Shown: in pieces, positions 34,430-43,949 of the stretch
Numbering within the stretch: position 1 is the first letter of the stretch
Layout: every line of letters starts with the position of its first letter
Assembly (NCBI GenBank): GCA_021779665.1
Contig: JAJYAG010000005.1
Location: 20,035 to 84,034 of the forward strand
Direction: 5' to 3'
Length of the DNA: 64,000 nucleotides
Source of the DNA: Bacteroidota bacterium
GTDB lineage: Bacteria > Bacteroidota > Bacteroidia > Bacteroidales > JAAUTT01
Position numbers and translations under genes: made by a program
The notes under the pieces: generated by a model
Seen by the model: only the letters and a program-made list of their open reading frames with translations
What the model was told of the DNA's origin: nothing
Database searches by the model: none

Positions 34430-35454
34430 TTTTTTCGCAAACTCGATTGACGTATTACTAATTCGGGATTAAGATATATTTTCTTTGGAATAAACTGGTT
34501 GGCTTTTCTTAGCTCAAACTCTTCAAGCAGCATTTTAGCAGCCAGCGTACCCATTTCAAGACTATGCTGATCAATCGTGGTTAACGAGGGTTCAATAATA
34601 GAAGAATAATCGGCATTGCTAAAACCAGTAATTGCAAACTGCTTTGGTATTTTTACCCCTACCCTCTTTAAAGCCTGCATTAAGTGAATCGCCTGGTGAT
34701 CGGTAACCGAAAAAGCACCATCAGGCATAACCTTCTGCTTCATAATAATCTCAGCAACTTCGTTACCGGATATAAAGTCGAGCCTGCGGTTAAAAATTAA
34801 ATCCTCGTCCACTTTAAGTTTATGCTCAGCCATAACATCCATAAAGCCTTCGAATCTTCTTTTATAGATGTAGTTTTCACGAGGCCCGCCTAAAAATATA
34901 ATACGTTTACACCCCTGTTCTATCAGATGTTCTGTTGCCAGACGTGACCCTTTATAATCATCGTTCAACACCATACTCACAGGCATGTTAATATGCGTAT
35001 TGTCGAAGAAAATAAGCGGCGTTTCGTTCCGCACCAGTTTCTGATAGTGCTTGTTATCAGTTGACAAAGCCAGGGGAGACGCTAATACTCCGGCTATTCG
35101 CTGTTCCAGTAACGACTGAACATTAATAACTTCTTTTTCAACTGAATCTAATGCCTGAAGAATGAGGACATTATATCCGGCTTCGTTCAGAACCTTTTCA
35201 ATGCCGCCAATTACACTCGAGAAAAAATGATGATCGATTCGCGGAACCAAAACTCCCACCATTTTACTGCGCCCTTTGCGCAAATTATGTGCAAGTACAT
35301 TGGGCTGATAATTCAGCTTGCTGGCAAGGGCTTTAATTCTCTCTCGGGTTTTATCGTTAATTACAGGATTATCCTGTAACGCTCTTGAAACAGTTGAAGA
35401 AGAAACTCCGGCTTTTTTGGCTATATCGTGTATAGTCGCATGTTTTCGGGCCAT
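34426..35454 (-). CDS. LacI-family transcriptional regulator (first of a pair)
   Basis: The 342-residue protein has the helix-turn-helix ATIHDIAKKAGVSSSTVSRA followed by LQDNPVIND, hinge LNYQPNVLAHNLRKG and sensor domain (VGVLVPRIDHHFFSSVIGGI; FSVTDHQAIHLMQALKRVGV; LTTIDQHSLEMGTLAAKMLL). It resembles the next gene along its whole length, so the pair looks like an old tandem duplication. It is divergent from the GH94 gene, with a LacI-type operator in between. Confidence 0.93.
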   Translation of the reverse strand: MARKHATIHDIAKKAGVSSSTVSRALQDNPVINDKTRERIKALASKLNYQPNVLAHNLRKGRSKMVGVLVPRIDHHFFSSVIGGIEKVLNEAGYNVLILQALDSVEKEVINVQSLLEQRIAGVLASPLALSTDNKHYQKLVRNETPLIFFDNTHINMPVSMVLNDDYKGSRLATEHLIEQGCKRIIFLGGPRENYIYKRRFEGFMDVMAEHKLKVDEDLIFNRRLDFISGNEVAEIIMKQKVMPDGAFSVTDHQAIHLMQALKRVGVKIPKQFAITGFSNADYSSIIEPSLTTIDQHSLEMGTLAAKMLLEEFELRKANQFIPKKIYLNPELVIRQSSLRKK

Positions 35455-35568
35455 AACTGGAATTCTTACCTTAAGACTTTTATATGTTGCAATTAATTTT
35501 ATAATTTAGCCAATTCAAAAATGCATAAAAAATTAAAATATTTATGCGTTTTTATTTTATAATTTTTT

Positions 35569-35580
35569 GCAATCGATTGC
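35569..35580. promoter_or_regulatory. LacI-type operator between regulators and GH94 gene
   Basis: GCAATCGATTGC is a perfect 12-bp palindrome, sharing CAATCGATTG with the kduI site. It lies 39 bp upstream of the GH94 ATG, next to a AATTTTTG stretch that could act as its -7 box. Confidence 0.75.
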
Positions 35581-35618
35581 GAATTTTTGAAAAAAGAAAC
35601 TCTATTAACAATAAAGAA

Positions 35619-38060
35619 ATGGCTAAACAATTCGGATTTTTCGACGACACACGAAGGGAATATGTGATAAATACACCACAAACCCCTTATCCATGGATCA
35701 ATTATCTTGGAAACCAGGACTTCTTTTCTCTCCTGTCTAACACTTGCGGGGGATACAGCTTTTATAAAGATGCCAGGCTGCGCCGCATAACCCGATACAG
35801 GTATAATAATGTACCTGTCGACTTTGGCGGAAAATATTTCTACATCAACGACAACGGTACTGTATGGAATCCCGGATGGAAACCCGTCAAAACAACTCTG
35901 GACAAATATGAATGTCGACATGGTTTAGGATACTCCATTATTAAAGGGGCTAAAAACGGTTTGGAAGCTGAGGTGCTTTTTATGGTTCCGCTTAATCAAA
36001 CATGTGAACTTCAGAAACTTACTTTAAGTAATACCAGCTCCGGAGTAAAATCGTTCAAATTATTTTCTTTTGTTGAATGGTGCCTCTGGAACGCTCTCGA
36101 TGATATGACTAACTTCCAGCGTAATTTTTCAACCGGCGAAGTTGAAATCAACGGAAGCACCATTTATCATAAAACCGAATATCGCGAACGCAGGAATCAT
36201 TATGCTTTTTACTCAGTAAACCAACCCATCCAGGGTTTTGATACCGATAGGGAAACTTTTACCGGCCTTTATAACGGATTCGACTCTCCCGACGCAGTAA
36301 TGGAGGGGAAACCACGGAATTCGGAGGCCCATGGCTGGTCCCCGATAGCCTCACACTATTTCGAAATAACGCTGCAACCTGGCGAAAGCAAAGACTTTGT
36401 TTTTGTTTTGGGGTATGCCGAAAACCTGCAGGAAGAAAAATGGGAGTCGCCTAAGGTTATTAATAAGATTCCTGCTAAAAAAATGATAGATAAGTACTGT
36501 GACACCAAAGCTGTAGACGCCGCCTTTGATGAACTTAAAAATTTCTGGTCCGATTTACTTTCCGTTTACCAGGTTGAAACTCCCGAAGCGGAAACAAACC
36601 GTATGGTAAACATCTGGAATCAATACCAGTGTATGGTTACCTTCTGTATGTCGCGAAGTGCTTCCTATTTCGAATCGGGTATTGGGCGAGGCATGGGCTT
36701 CCGCGATTCCAACCAGGATCTTGTGGGTTTTGTGCACCAGATACCAGAAAAAGCCAAGGAACGAATTCTGGATATTGCAGCCACTCAGTTCGAAGACGGA
36801 GGAGCATATCACCAATACCAGCCCCTTACCAAAAAAGGGAATCACGAGATTGGTGGCAATTTTAACGACGATCCGCTTTGGCTTATACTGTCGACAACCC
36901 AATACATTAAAGAAACAGGCGACTTTTCGATACTCGACGAGCAGGTTCCTTTCGATAACGATGCCTCAAAATCGAAGCCACTGATGGAACATCTAAAACG
37001 CTCGTTCTTTCATGTAGTTAATAATCTTGGACAACACAATCTTCCCTTAATTGGTCGTGCCGACTGGAACGACTGCCTCAATCTCAACTGTTTTTCGAAC
37101 AACCCCGACGAATCGTTTCAGACTACCCAGCATATTGATGGCGGAGTTGCCGAATCGGTATTTATTGCCGCCATGTTTATTTTGTATGGTGAAGAATATG
37201 CAAAACTTTGCGATTTAAGAAATCAGCCAGGAGAAGCCGAAGCAGCCAGAGCTGAAGTATCCAGAATGAAAGCTGCAGTTGATAAACACGGATGGGATGG
37301 CGAATGGTTTATAAGAGCCTATAATCATTATGGTCAAAAAATTGGCAGCAAGGAATGTGAAGAAGGCAAGATCTTTATTGAATCGAACGGATACTGCGTT
37401 ATGGCAGGTGTTGGTGTGGAAGATGGCCGCGCACAAAAAGCTTTGGATTCGGTTAAGAAGTACCTTGATTGCGAATATGGCATCGTACTTAATAACCCTG
37501 CCTTTACTAAGTATCATATTGAAATGGGAGAAATAACTTCTTACCCGGAAGGTTATAAAGAAAATGCAGGTATATTCTGCCATAACAATCCCTGGATTAT
37601 GATTGGAGAAACACAGGTAGGCAATGGAAACAGGGCTTTTGAATATTACAAGAAAATAGCTCCTGCCTATCTCGAAAAAATAAGCGACCTGCATAAAACA
37701 GAGCCTTACGTTTACTCACAGATGATTGCAGGAAAAGATGCATTCCGTCCGGGAGAAGCCAAAAATTCATGGCTGACAGGAACAGCCGCATGGAACTTTT
37801 ATGCAATTAGTCAATACATACTAGGGATACAGCCTGATTATGATGGTCTGGTTCTCAACCCTTGCATTCCGGCGGGATGGAAAACATTTACTGTGACCCG
37901 CAAATTCCGTAATGCTAAATATCAAATTACTTTCCATAATCCGAACGGACTTATGAAAGGAATCCGGTCATTAGTTCTGAATGGAAATCATTTAACGGGA
38001 AATAAAATTCCTGTTCAACCTCAGGGCACCGAAAACATAGTTGATGTAATTTTGGGATAA
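35619..38060 (+). CDS. GH94 cellobiose phosphorylase-type enzyme
   Basis: I use the ATG at 35619 ([17 protein letters not shown]); the track start lies in the operator region. The 813 residues match the length of cellobiose phosphorylases and share their start ([24 protein letters not shown]), [19 protein letters not shown], the catalytic-Asp segment [15 protein letters not shown] and [20 protein letters not shown]. The E and Y in GEITSY fit, from memory, cellobiose rather than cellobionate phosphorylases. It would phosphorolyse cellobiose to glucose-1-phosphate and glucose in the cytosol. The uronate genes around it leave open a glucosyl-uronate substrate. Confidence 0.85.
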   Translation: MAKQFGFFDDTRREYVINTPQTPYPWINYLGNQDFFSLLSNTCGGYSFYKDARLRRITRYRYNNVPVDFGGKYFYINDNGTVWNPGWKPVKTTLDKYECRHGLGYSIIKGAKNGLEAEVLFMVPLNQTCELQKLTLSNTSSGVKSFKLFSFVEWCLWNALDDMTNFQRNFSTGEVEINGSTIYHKTEYRERRNHYAFYSVNQPIQGFDTDRETFTGLYNGFDSPDAVMEGKPRNSEAHGWSPIASHYFEITLQPGESKDFVFVLGYAENLQEEKWESPKVINKIPAKKMIDKYCDTKAVDAAFDELKNFWSDLLSVYQVETPEAETNRMVNIWNQYQCMVTFCMSRSASYFESGIGRGMGFRDSNQDLVGFVHQIPEKAKERILDIAATQFEDGGAYHQYQPLTKKGNHEIGGNFNDDPLWLILSTTQYIKETGDFSILDEQVPFDNDASKSKPLMEHLKRSFFHVVNNLGQHNLPLIGRADWNDCLNLNCFSNNPDESFQTTQHIDGGVAESVFIAAMFILYGEEYAKLCDLRNQPGEAEAARAEVSRMKAAVDKHGWDGEWFIRAYNHYGQKIGSKECEEGKIFIESNGYCVMAGVGVEDGRAQKALDSVKKYLDCEYGIVLNNPAFTKYHIEMGEITSYPEGYKENAGIFCHNNPWIMIGETQVGNGNRAFEYYKKIAPAYLEKISDLHKTEPYVYSQMIAGKDAFRPGEAKNSWLTGTAAWNFYAISQYILGIQPDYDGLVLNPCIPAGWKTFTVTRKFRNAKYQITFHNPNGLMKGIRSLVLNGNHLTGNKIPVQPQGTENIVDVILG

Positions 38061-38074
38061 TCTGATATCCCCGT

Positions 38075-38110
38075 AAAAACGCAGGTTTTAAAAAAAACCT
38101 GCGTTTTTTT
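38075..38110 (+). terminator. Terminator after the GH94 gene
   Basis: AAAACGCAGGTTTT pairs with AAAACCTGCGTTTT, followed by T residues, 15 bp after the stop. Confidence 0.9.
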
Positions 38111-38148
38111 GTTTCTTACTGATAGTATTTCAAATTAATTTTTTAAAA

Positions 38149-38170
38149 TTTGTGCAAACGATGGTACAAA
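38149..38170. promoter_or_regulatory. Imperfect LacI-type operator upstream of KDPG aldolase
   Basis: TTTGTGCAAACGATGGTACA followed by AA is an imperfect palindrome (TTTGT-C...G-ACAAA) with a central ACGAT step. It lies about 29 bp upstream of the aldolase start and may place that gene in the same regulon. Confidence 0.45.
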
Positions 38171-38198
38171 TACTAATTTAAAACAAACAATACTTACA

Positions 38199-38873
38199 AT
38201 GTCACGATTTACTAGGATTGAAGTCGCTTTGAAATTGAAAGAGTCCGGAATCGTTCCTGTGTTTTACAACTCGAATCCCGATACAGCCCTTAAAATTGTT
38301 GAAGCCTGCTACAAAGGTGGATTCAGAGTTATGGAATTCACGAACAGGGGTGATTTTGCCCATGAAGTTTTCGCAGCAATCAATAAATATGCAGCTAAAG
38401 AATTCCCTGAAATGATCCTGGGTATTGGCTCTATTCTTGAAGAAGCCACCGCTGCACTTTATATTCAGCTAGGAGCAAATTTCATTGTTTCGCCTATGCT
38501 GAATCCACAAATTGCAAGAATTTGCAACCGCCGCAAAATTATGTGGATGCCAGGCTGCGGATCAGTATCCGAAATTTCGGAAGCTGAAGAACTGGGAGCT
38601 GAAGTAGTTAAGATATACCCTGGTTCTCAGGTAGGTGGTCCAAAGTTTATAGCAGCCGTTAAAGGTCCAATGCCCTGGTGCAATATGATGCCTACAGGAG
38701 GTGTTGAACCAACCGAAGATAACCTGAAAGCATGGTTCGATTCTGGAGTTTACTGCGTAGGGATCGGATCGAACCTGATAACAAGCGAATTGGTAAAATC
38801 AGGAAATTTCGCTAAACTTGAAGAAGATTCGAAAGCCTTGTTAGCTTTACTCAAAAAAGTAAGAAAATCGTAG
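38199..38873 (+). CDS. eda: KDPG / 4-hydroxy-2-oxoglutarate aldolase
   Basis: The 224-residue class I aldolase has GIVPVFYNSNPDTALKIVEA, the catalytic Glu region GGFRVMEFTNRG, GIGSILEEATAALYIQLGAN, FIVSPMLNPQIARICNRR, the Schiff-base lysine in EVVKIYPGSQVGGPKFIAAV and the phosphate-binding MMPTGGVEPTEDN. It splits 2-keto-3-deoxy-6-phosphogluconate into pyruvate and glyceraldehyde-3-phosphate. It forms an operon with the transporter 26 bp downstream. The kinase making its substrate is not in the window. Confidence 0.93.
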   Translation: MSRFTRIEVALKLKESGIVPVFYNSNPDTALKIVEACYKGGFRVMEFTNRGDFAHEVFAAINKYAAKEFPEMILGIGSILEEATAALYIQLGANFIVSPMLNPQIARICNRRKIMWMPGCGSVSEISEAEELGAEVVKIYPGSQVGGPKFIAAVKGPMPWCNMMPTGGVEPTEDNLKAWFDSGVYCVGIGSNLITSELVKSGNFAKLEEDSKALLALLKKVRKS

Positions 38874-38899
38874 TTTATTATTTATCTTGACTAACTATT

Positions 38900-40288
38900 A
38901 TGGAAAATTTAAAAACTTTTAACGAGAAAATGACCAAATACCGTTGGACCATTTGCTCGTTAGTATTCTTTGCAACAACTATCAACTACCTGGACCGTCA
39001 GGTATTAAGCTTATTGAAAGACCGCCTGGAAGTTCAGTTCAACTGGACCGAATCGGACTATGCAAACATTGTGTCCGTGTTTCAGTTTGTTTATGCTATT
39101 TCCATGCTTTTTGCTGGCAGGTTTATGGATTGGCTTGGAACTAAATGGGGTTATGCATGGTCTTTGATCATATGGTCAGTTGGTGCAATGATTCATGCTG
39201 TTGCAAAAAGTACCGGAGGATTTATGGTTGCCCGTGGAGTTTTAGGATTTGGTGAAGCAGGCAACTTTCCCGCAGCTATCAAAACAACAGCCGAATGGTT
39301 TCCTAAAAAAGAAAGAGCGCTTGCAACCGGGATATTCAATTCAGGCACAAATGTTGGCGCCATCCTTGCTCCAGTAACAGTTCCCTGGATTGCCGACCAC
39401 ATGGGATGGCAATGGACTTTCCTGATTATTGGAGGTATTGGATTCTTCTGGCTAATTTTCTGGTTTTGGCTCTACGAAACTCCACGACTCAGCCAAAAAA
39501 TCAACAAGGCTGAATTCGATTATATTCACAGCGATATAGAAGAACAGCAAATAAATACCGAAAGTGATAAAAAGGAAAAAGTTTCCTGGTTTCAGCTTTT
39601 AAAATACAAACAAACCTGGGCTTTCAGCATTGGTAAATTTTTGACTGACGGGGTATGGTGGTTCTTCCTTTTCTGGTTACCAGCCTACCTTAAAGCTCAA
39701 TATGGCATGACCGGAATGCAGGTAGCGTTCCCGCTCGGAGTTCTTTATACTTTGACCTGTTTTGGCAGCGTAGGCGGCGGCTGGTTCCCAATGTACTTCA
39801 TGAATAAAGGAATGGATCCGTATGCAGCCCGCATGAAGGCTATGTTGACCATAGCTATGATACCTCTTGTTGTTTTAAGCGCTCAGTATCTTGGTGCTTA
39901 CAGTTATTGGATGCCGGTAATCATTATTGGTATCGGAGCATCAGCTCACCAGGCATGGTCGGCAAATATTTTCACTACTGTTTCGGATATGTTCCCGAAA
40001 AAAGCTGTTGGATCAGTAACCGGAATTGGTGGTATGGCAGGAGGTCTTGGAGGAATCGTGATCAATAAAAGTGCAGGATGGCTTTTTGATGCTTACCGCG
40101 GCGCAGGTATTGCAAAGTCGTGGGTTGAAGCAAAAGCTTCCAACCTGGGCGCGTTTGTTGATCAAATAAAAGGCCTGAGTTTAAAAAACAGCCATGGTGA
40201 TATAATTAATCTCGATACGGTGGAAATTAACCATTTACCTGCAGATGTTGCCAATCAGCTTATGACCATTGATCCGACAAAGTTCTAG
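38900..40288 (+). CDS. Hexuronate-type MFS transporter, ended by an in-frame TAG
   Basis: The 462-residue product belongs to the anion:cation symporter family (ExuT-like): RWTICSLVFFATTINYLDRQ at helix 1, GFGEAGNFPAAIKTTAEWFP, the conserved NSGTNVGAILAPVTVPW, and later ANIFTTVSDMFPKKAVGSVT. After IDPTKF the frame meets TAG, but reading on in the same frame for 49 codons gives a membrane helix and a basic end (see 40289-40438). The truncated form has eleven helices. A one-base change from CAG or AAG would explain the stop. It follows the KDPG aldolase gene. Confidence 0.85.
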   Translation: MENLKTFNEKMTKYRWTICSLVFFATTINYLDRQVLSLLKDRLEVQFNWTESDYANIVSVFQFVYAISMLFAGRFMDWLGTKWGYAWSLIIWSVGAMIHAVAKSTGGFMVARGVLGFGEAGNFPAAIKTTAEWFPKKERALATGIFNSGTNVGAILAPVTVPWIADHMGWQWTFLIIGGIGFFWLIFWFWLYETPRLSQKINKAEFDYIHSDIEEQQINTESDKKEKVSWFQLLKYKQTWAFSIGKFLTDGVWWFFLFWLPAYLKAQYGMTGMQVAFPLGVLYTLTCFGSVGGGWFPMYFMNKGMDPYAARMKAMLTIAMIPLVVLSAQYLGAYSYWMPVIIIGIGASAHQAWSANIFTTVSDMFPKKAVGSVTGIGGMAGGLGGIVINKSAGWLFDAYRGAGIAKSWVEAKASNLGAFVDQIKGLSLKNSHGDIINLDTVEINHLPADVANQLMTIDPTKF

Positions 40289-40438
40289 CAGTTAAAAACC
40301 TTGCAGGCCGGATTGGTACAGGGCGAAATGACAATTGCTTATACCTATGTCTTTATATATTGTGCTTTGGCTTATGTTTTAGCATGGATGATAATGAAAT
40401 CGCTTGTGCCAAAGTTTAAACCAATTACTGATTTGTAA
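40289..40438 (+). other. In-frame continuation of the transporter beyond TAG
   Basis: The continuation reads QLKTLQAGLVQGEMTIAYTY, then a hydrophobic stretch FIYCALAYVLAWMIM and KSLVPKFKPITDL before TAA at 40436-40438. It looks like helix 12 and the cytosolic tail of the family (xLVPKFKPI). The stop context is TAG-CAG-TTA. Confidence 0.8.
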
Positions 40439-40464
40439 ACCTGTTAAATTAAACATATTGAAAG

Positions 40465-40492
40465 TGCCTGGCTACCCGCCGGGCATTTTTTT
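40465..40492 (+). terminator. Terminator of the aldolase-transporter operon
   Basis: TGCCTGGC...GCCGGGCA (one G-T pair) followed by seven T, 26 bp after the downstream TAA. Its position agrees with the transporter gene originally ending at 40438. Confidence 0.9.
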
Positions 40493-40578
40493 GATACCCT
40501 ACAGCCATGAATTTTTCAGCACATTCACTTTTTATTACACATTCAGTATTATTATTTCCTGATATTGCTCCAGTTTTA

Positions 40579-40586
40579 TAATTTTG
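40579..40586 (+). promoter_or_regulatory. Candidate -7 box for the LysM gene
   Basis: TAATTTTG fits TAnnTTTG exactly, 24 bp before the ATG at 40610, and excludes the track start at 40565 as the true one. Confidence 0.55.
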
Positions 40587-40609
40587 TGGTTTATCCAGCT
40601 ATAACGCTT

Positions 40610-42484
40610 ATGCAATTGACCTTAAAAGTTTTATCATTACTGCTGATATTTACAGTGTTTACTGTATATGGACAGAATGAGCCGGTGCCTATCACTATTT
40701 CGAAGGAAAAAGCCATTATTGATGGCAAAGCTTACTACCTGCACACTGTAAAACAGGGAGAAACTCTTTTTTCCATAGCAAAAGCCTACAACGTTCCTCA
40801 AAAGGATATCGTTTCCATCAATAAAGATGCGGCTACATCTATAAAAACAGGACAGGTATTAAAAATCCCCTCTGATCAGCTGGCAAAGTTGCCACCATCC
40901 ATGAATTCGGAAAATTATATATTTCATATTGTTGAAGCAGGCCAAACTGCATATTCTATTGCAACAAAATACAATATCACAAAAGAGGAGCTTTTTAAAC
41001 ACAATCCTGAAGCTGAAATTAGCCCGCTGCAAGCCGGACAGGTAATTAAAATCCCTAAAGCTTCAAATGGAGAAGCAAAGCATTCGGATGTTTTGGCTTC
41101 TTCGCCATCCTTCAAGGAGCATAAGGTGAAAAGGAAAGAGACGTTATATTCAATTTCCCGTTCTTATCTGGTTACTGTAGATGATATTATAGCCCTTAAT
41201 CCTGAGTTAAATACTTCAGATCTTAAAACAGGACAGATCCTTAAAATCCCAACCGAACCAATCCGGGTAAACTCCGCTGACAATAACGAAGCTCCGGTTG
41301 AAACAGCCAAAATAATTATTCCTGTCAGCAGCGAACCTTGTTCTCCCATTGATCCAAAACTGGTTCATAATGTGGCATTCCTTCTGCCCTTGTTTCTTGA
41401 TGAGAATAAAACTATTGTCGATCTGGATTCTGTTTCAGGAAACAAGAACATCGAAGACAGGCTTCTTTTTGCACGATCGAAGAACCCCCTTGAATTTTAC
41501 GAAGGCGCTCTGATTGCAATAGATTCATTAAAAAAGGCCGGTCATTCATTCAAAATTCATGTTTACGATACTGGCCGCGATCTCCAGAAGCTGAACTCGA
41601 TATTGAGCCGCAAGGAATTATCGGAAATGGAACTTTTTATCGGCCCGTTTGACTCACTCCTTATTGATAAAGCTCTTGCTTTCGCTAATACTTACAATAT
41701 CAAGGTAGTTTCCCCTCTTTCACAAAATATCAATATGCTGAAAGGGAACCCAAATCTCTACCAGGTTAACCCTTCCGAAACTTCCAAAATAGAAGCCGCA
41801 ATACAGTACCTTTCAACTCAGAGAGATAAAAATATTATTTTATTTAAATCGAGCCGTCCGGCTGATAAGGACATATTCAACGCTTTTGAAGAGAGATTGA
41901 ATATCCTGAGAGTAGAAGGATTTCAGTTTAAAACACATAACGGAAATAAAGATGGTACCCTAAGCAGTAAACTTGTAATTGACAAAGAAAATCTTGTTAT
42001 TGTGCCTTCCAACGAAGAAATAGTTGTCGCCGATGTTCTGCGTAATATGAATTATGTGAACAGTAGTTACAAGATTTCGGTTTTTGGGTTACCCAGGTGG
42101 ACAACTTTTACCAGCATTGATATTACCTTCCTGCATAATCTTCAGTACGAGTATTATACCTCATTTTTCCCCGAGTATAATAAGCCGGTTACCAATAGCT
42201 TTATTCTAAAAATGAGGGATTACTTCAAAACCGAGCCAGGCGCGCAGTCATTCAGCAGTCAGGGTTACAGTTATGCATTTTTAGGGTACGACGTTACATT
42301 CTACTTTCTGAATGCCCTGGCAAAATATGGACGTAACTTCGAAAGTTGTCTCCCAACATATCATGTAGATTTAATTCAGTCGGATTTCCACTTTTCAAAA
42401 TCTGAAAATGGAAATGGCATTATGAATAAGGCTGTTAATATTGTCAGGTATAATAAGGACTATACCATTAAAAAGGCATATTAA
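40610..42484 (+). CDS. LysM-repeat protein with periplasmic-binding-like domain
   Basis: Starting at 40610 gives the signal peptide MQLTLKVLSLLLIFTVFTVY followed by GQ. Three LysM domains follow (HTVKQGETLFSIAKAYNVPQ, HIVEAGQTAYSIATKYNITK, HKVKRKETLYSISRSYLVTV), each ending in a TGQVLKIP-type segment, then from about residue 245 a type I periplasmic-binding fold (NVAFLLPLFLDENKTIVDLD; YEGALIAIDSLKKAGHSFKI; LFIGPFDSLLIDKALAFANT). It is expected to bind peptidoglycan through LysM; the second domain resembles amino-acid-binding proteins. It ends 4 bp into the convergent photolyase gene. Confidence 0.88.
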   Translation: MQLTLKVLSLLLIFTVFTVYGQNEPVPITISKEKAIIDGKAYYLHTVKQGETLFSIAKAYNVPQKDIVSINKDAATSIKTGQVLKIPSDQLAKLPPSMNSENYIFHIVEAGQTAYSIATKYNITKEELFKHNPEAEISPLQAGQVIKIPKASNGEAKHSDVLASSPSFKEHKVKRKETLYSISRSYLVTVDDIIALNPELNTSDLKTGQILKIPTEPIRVNSADNNEAPVETAKIIIPVSSEPCSPIDPKLVHNVAFLLPLFLDENKTIVDLDSVSGNKNIEDRLLFARSKNPLEFYEGALIAIDSLKKAGHSFKIHVYDTGRDLQKLNSILSRKELSEMELFIGPFDSLLIDKALAFANTYNIKVVSPLSQNINMLKGNPNLYQVNPSETSKIEAAIQYLSTQRDKNIILFKSSRPADKDIFNAFEERLNILRVEGFQFKTHNGNKDGTLSSKLVIDKENLVIVPSNEEIVVADVLRNMNYVNSSYKISVFGLPRWTTFTSIDITFLHNLQYEYYTSFFPEYNKPVTNSFILKMRDYFKTEPGAQSFSSQGYSYAFLGYDVTFYFLNALAKYGRNFESCLPTYHVDLIQSDFHFSKSENGNGIMNKAVNIVRYNKDYTIKKAY

Positions 42485-43839
42485 ACCCTGGCATTTTGCA
42501 TTCCAATATATTTTGAAACATTGAACTTTCGCTTACATCCATTGTAGTTCATGTAGCGGATCATCCCGTAAACAGGATGCTTGTTCCAGGCGCGATCATG
42601 GACTCCTCCGATTGCCCAGGCACAGCCGGCATAGCCGTTCGGATCGCGGCCATCGAGTTCATATTTGTCGTTCAGGTATATTGCTGTCGCCAATGCATCT
42701 TCAGGGTTTGCTGACCATTCCAGGATCTTTTTTGCCCAATACATGCGCATAAAACCATGCATTTTACCAGTATCAACCATTTCCTTCTGGGCGGCATTCC
42801 AAAGTTCGTCGTGAGTTGAGGCAACTTCGAACTCCGCAGGTGTATATAAAAATTCACGTTTATCGGCCTTGTGCTCATTGAGGCTCTTCTTTGCCCAATC
42901 GGGAAAGCCTTCAAACAAATCATAATTCAAATTATAAAAGCAGAAGTTATCAGCAAGTTCTCTCCTGACAATAATTTCCTCCAGAAAGGCTTCTTTCGAT
43001 TCCGGATTTACATCCTGAGTCAATACAGCTTTTACAATCTGCTGAGCCGAAATTTGACCAAAATGCAGATAAGGAGATAAGTTGGATGTTGCATCCAGCG
43101 TTGGATCGTTCCTTTCCAAAGCATAATGGTCAAGTCTGTTAGTTATAAAACGATCCAGTTGCATCAAAGCCTCCGCTTCACCTGGCCTGCACCAGTCTGC
43201 TTCCTTTACATCCCGGTTCACATCAAGCGCGTTAACAATCATACTCCAATTGTTTTGCTGAAGATCAAAACTTCCCGAATCACTTTGCCAGGGCAATTCA
43301 GGATAATCGTTCAGAAATAAGGGCAAAAGACGGTTAATTTTGGGCCGTAAGGTGTATGCCCCATATTCAGCTTTATCCGATACCAGAAAAGCCGGAACAA
43401 TATTATGTGCATCTACAACTGTTAACTTCGCATTTATCTTTTCTCCAACACCGGTGAGCCACTTTCGCTTTATCCGCAAAGGATCAAAGTCGGTAACCAG
43501 ATGCCCTACCCCATTTTCAAAACAAAACTTTGGTATTTCATCCTCGGGATTTCCCCGGAGCATGTAAAACGGGACATTTTTTTGCTGCAGCCTTAATTCC
43601 ACTTCCTGTAATCCTTTCAGCATAAATCCATACTGACGGATTGTGGCATTCAGAAAAGCGGAATTTAAGCAAAATACAACAGCGAGTGGACGCTTGCTCT
43701 CTATGGCCAGCTGCACAGCATAAATAAGAGCCCAGTTATTATCTGCTCTCTGGTCGCGGCTCATCCAGTAAACCACATTTTTTCCCTCATAATTTCCGTC
43801 CCTGATCAGCCGTGATCTCTTTGAAAGTACTTCGTCCAC
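42481..43839 (-). CDS. phrB: Class II deoxyribodipyrimidine photolyase
   Basis: The 452-residue protein has the class II start GKNVVYWMSRDQRADNNWAL, the antenna domain to about 180, and the FAD/DNA domain with LSPYLHFGQISAQQIVKAVL, MHGFMRMYWAKKILEWSANP and DGRDPNGYAGCAWAIGGVHD, the motifs that separate class II from class I enzymes. It repairs cyclobutane pyrimidine dimers using blue light. Presence of a light-dependent repair enzyme hints at a surface-water or light-exposed habitat (inference). Overlaps the LysM gene end by 4 bp. Confidence 0.95.
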   Translation of the reverse strand: MDEVLSKRSRLIRDGNYEGKNVVYWMSRDQRADNNWALIYAVQLAIESKRPLAVVFCLNSAFLNATIRQYGFMLKGLQEVELRLQQKNVPFYMLRGNPEDEIPKFCFENGVGHLVTDFDPLRIKRKWLTGVGEKINAKLTVVDAHNIVPAFLVSDKAEYGAYTLRPKINRLLPLFLNDYPELPWQSDSGSFDLQQNNWSMIVNALDVNRDVKEADWCRPGEAEALMQLDRFITNRLDHYALERNDPTLDATSNLSPYLHFGQISAQQIVKAVLTQDVNPESKEAFLEEIIVRRELADNFCFYNLNYDLFEGFPDWAKKSLNEHKADKREFLYTPAEFEVASTHDELWNAAQKEMVDTGKMHGFMRMYWAKKILEWSANPEDALATAIYLNDKYELDGRDPNGYAGCAWAIGGVHDRAWNKHPVYGMIRYMNYNGCKRKFNVSKYIGMQNARV

Positions 43840-43949
43840 TTATGTTTATTTACGATATGTTATAAAGCTAAAAATACAAAAGACGGCCCTATAATTAGTA
43901 TTATTGTATCATAATTTTATTGTCAGGCCCCTCAGCAAAACAAGAAACT

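Noticed and set aside
35499-35921. Minus-strand 140-residue ORF over the GH94 start
   Set aside because: It is a shadow of the GH94 coding sequence, which has clear family motifs.
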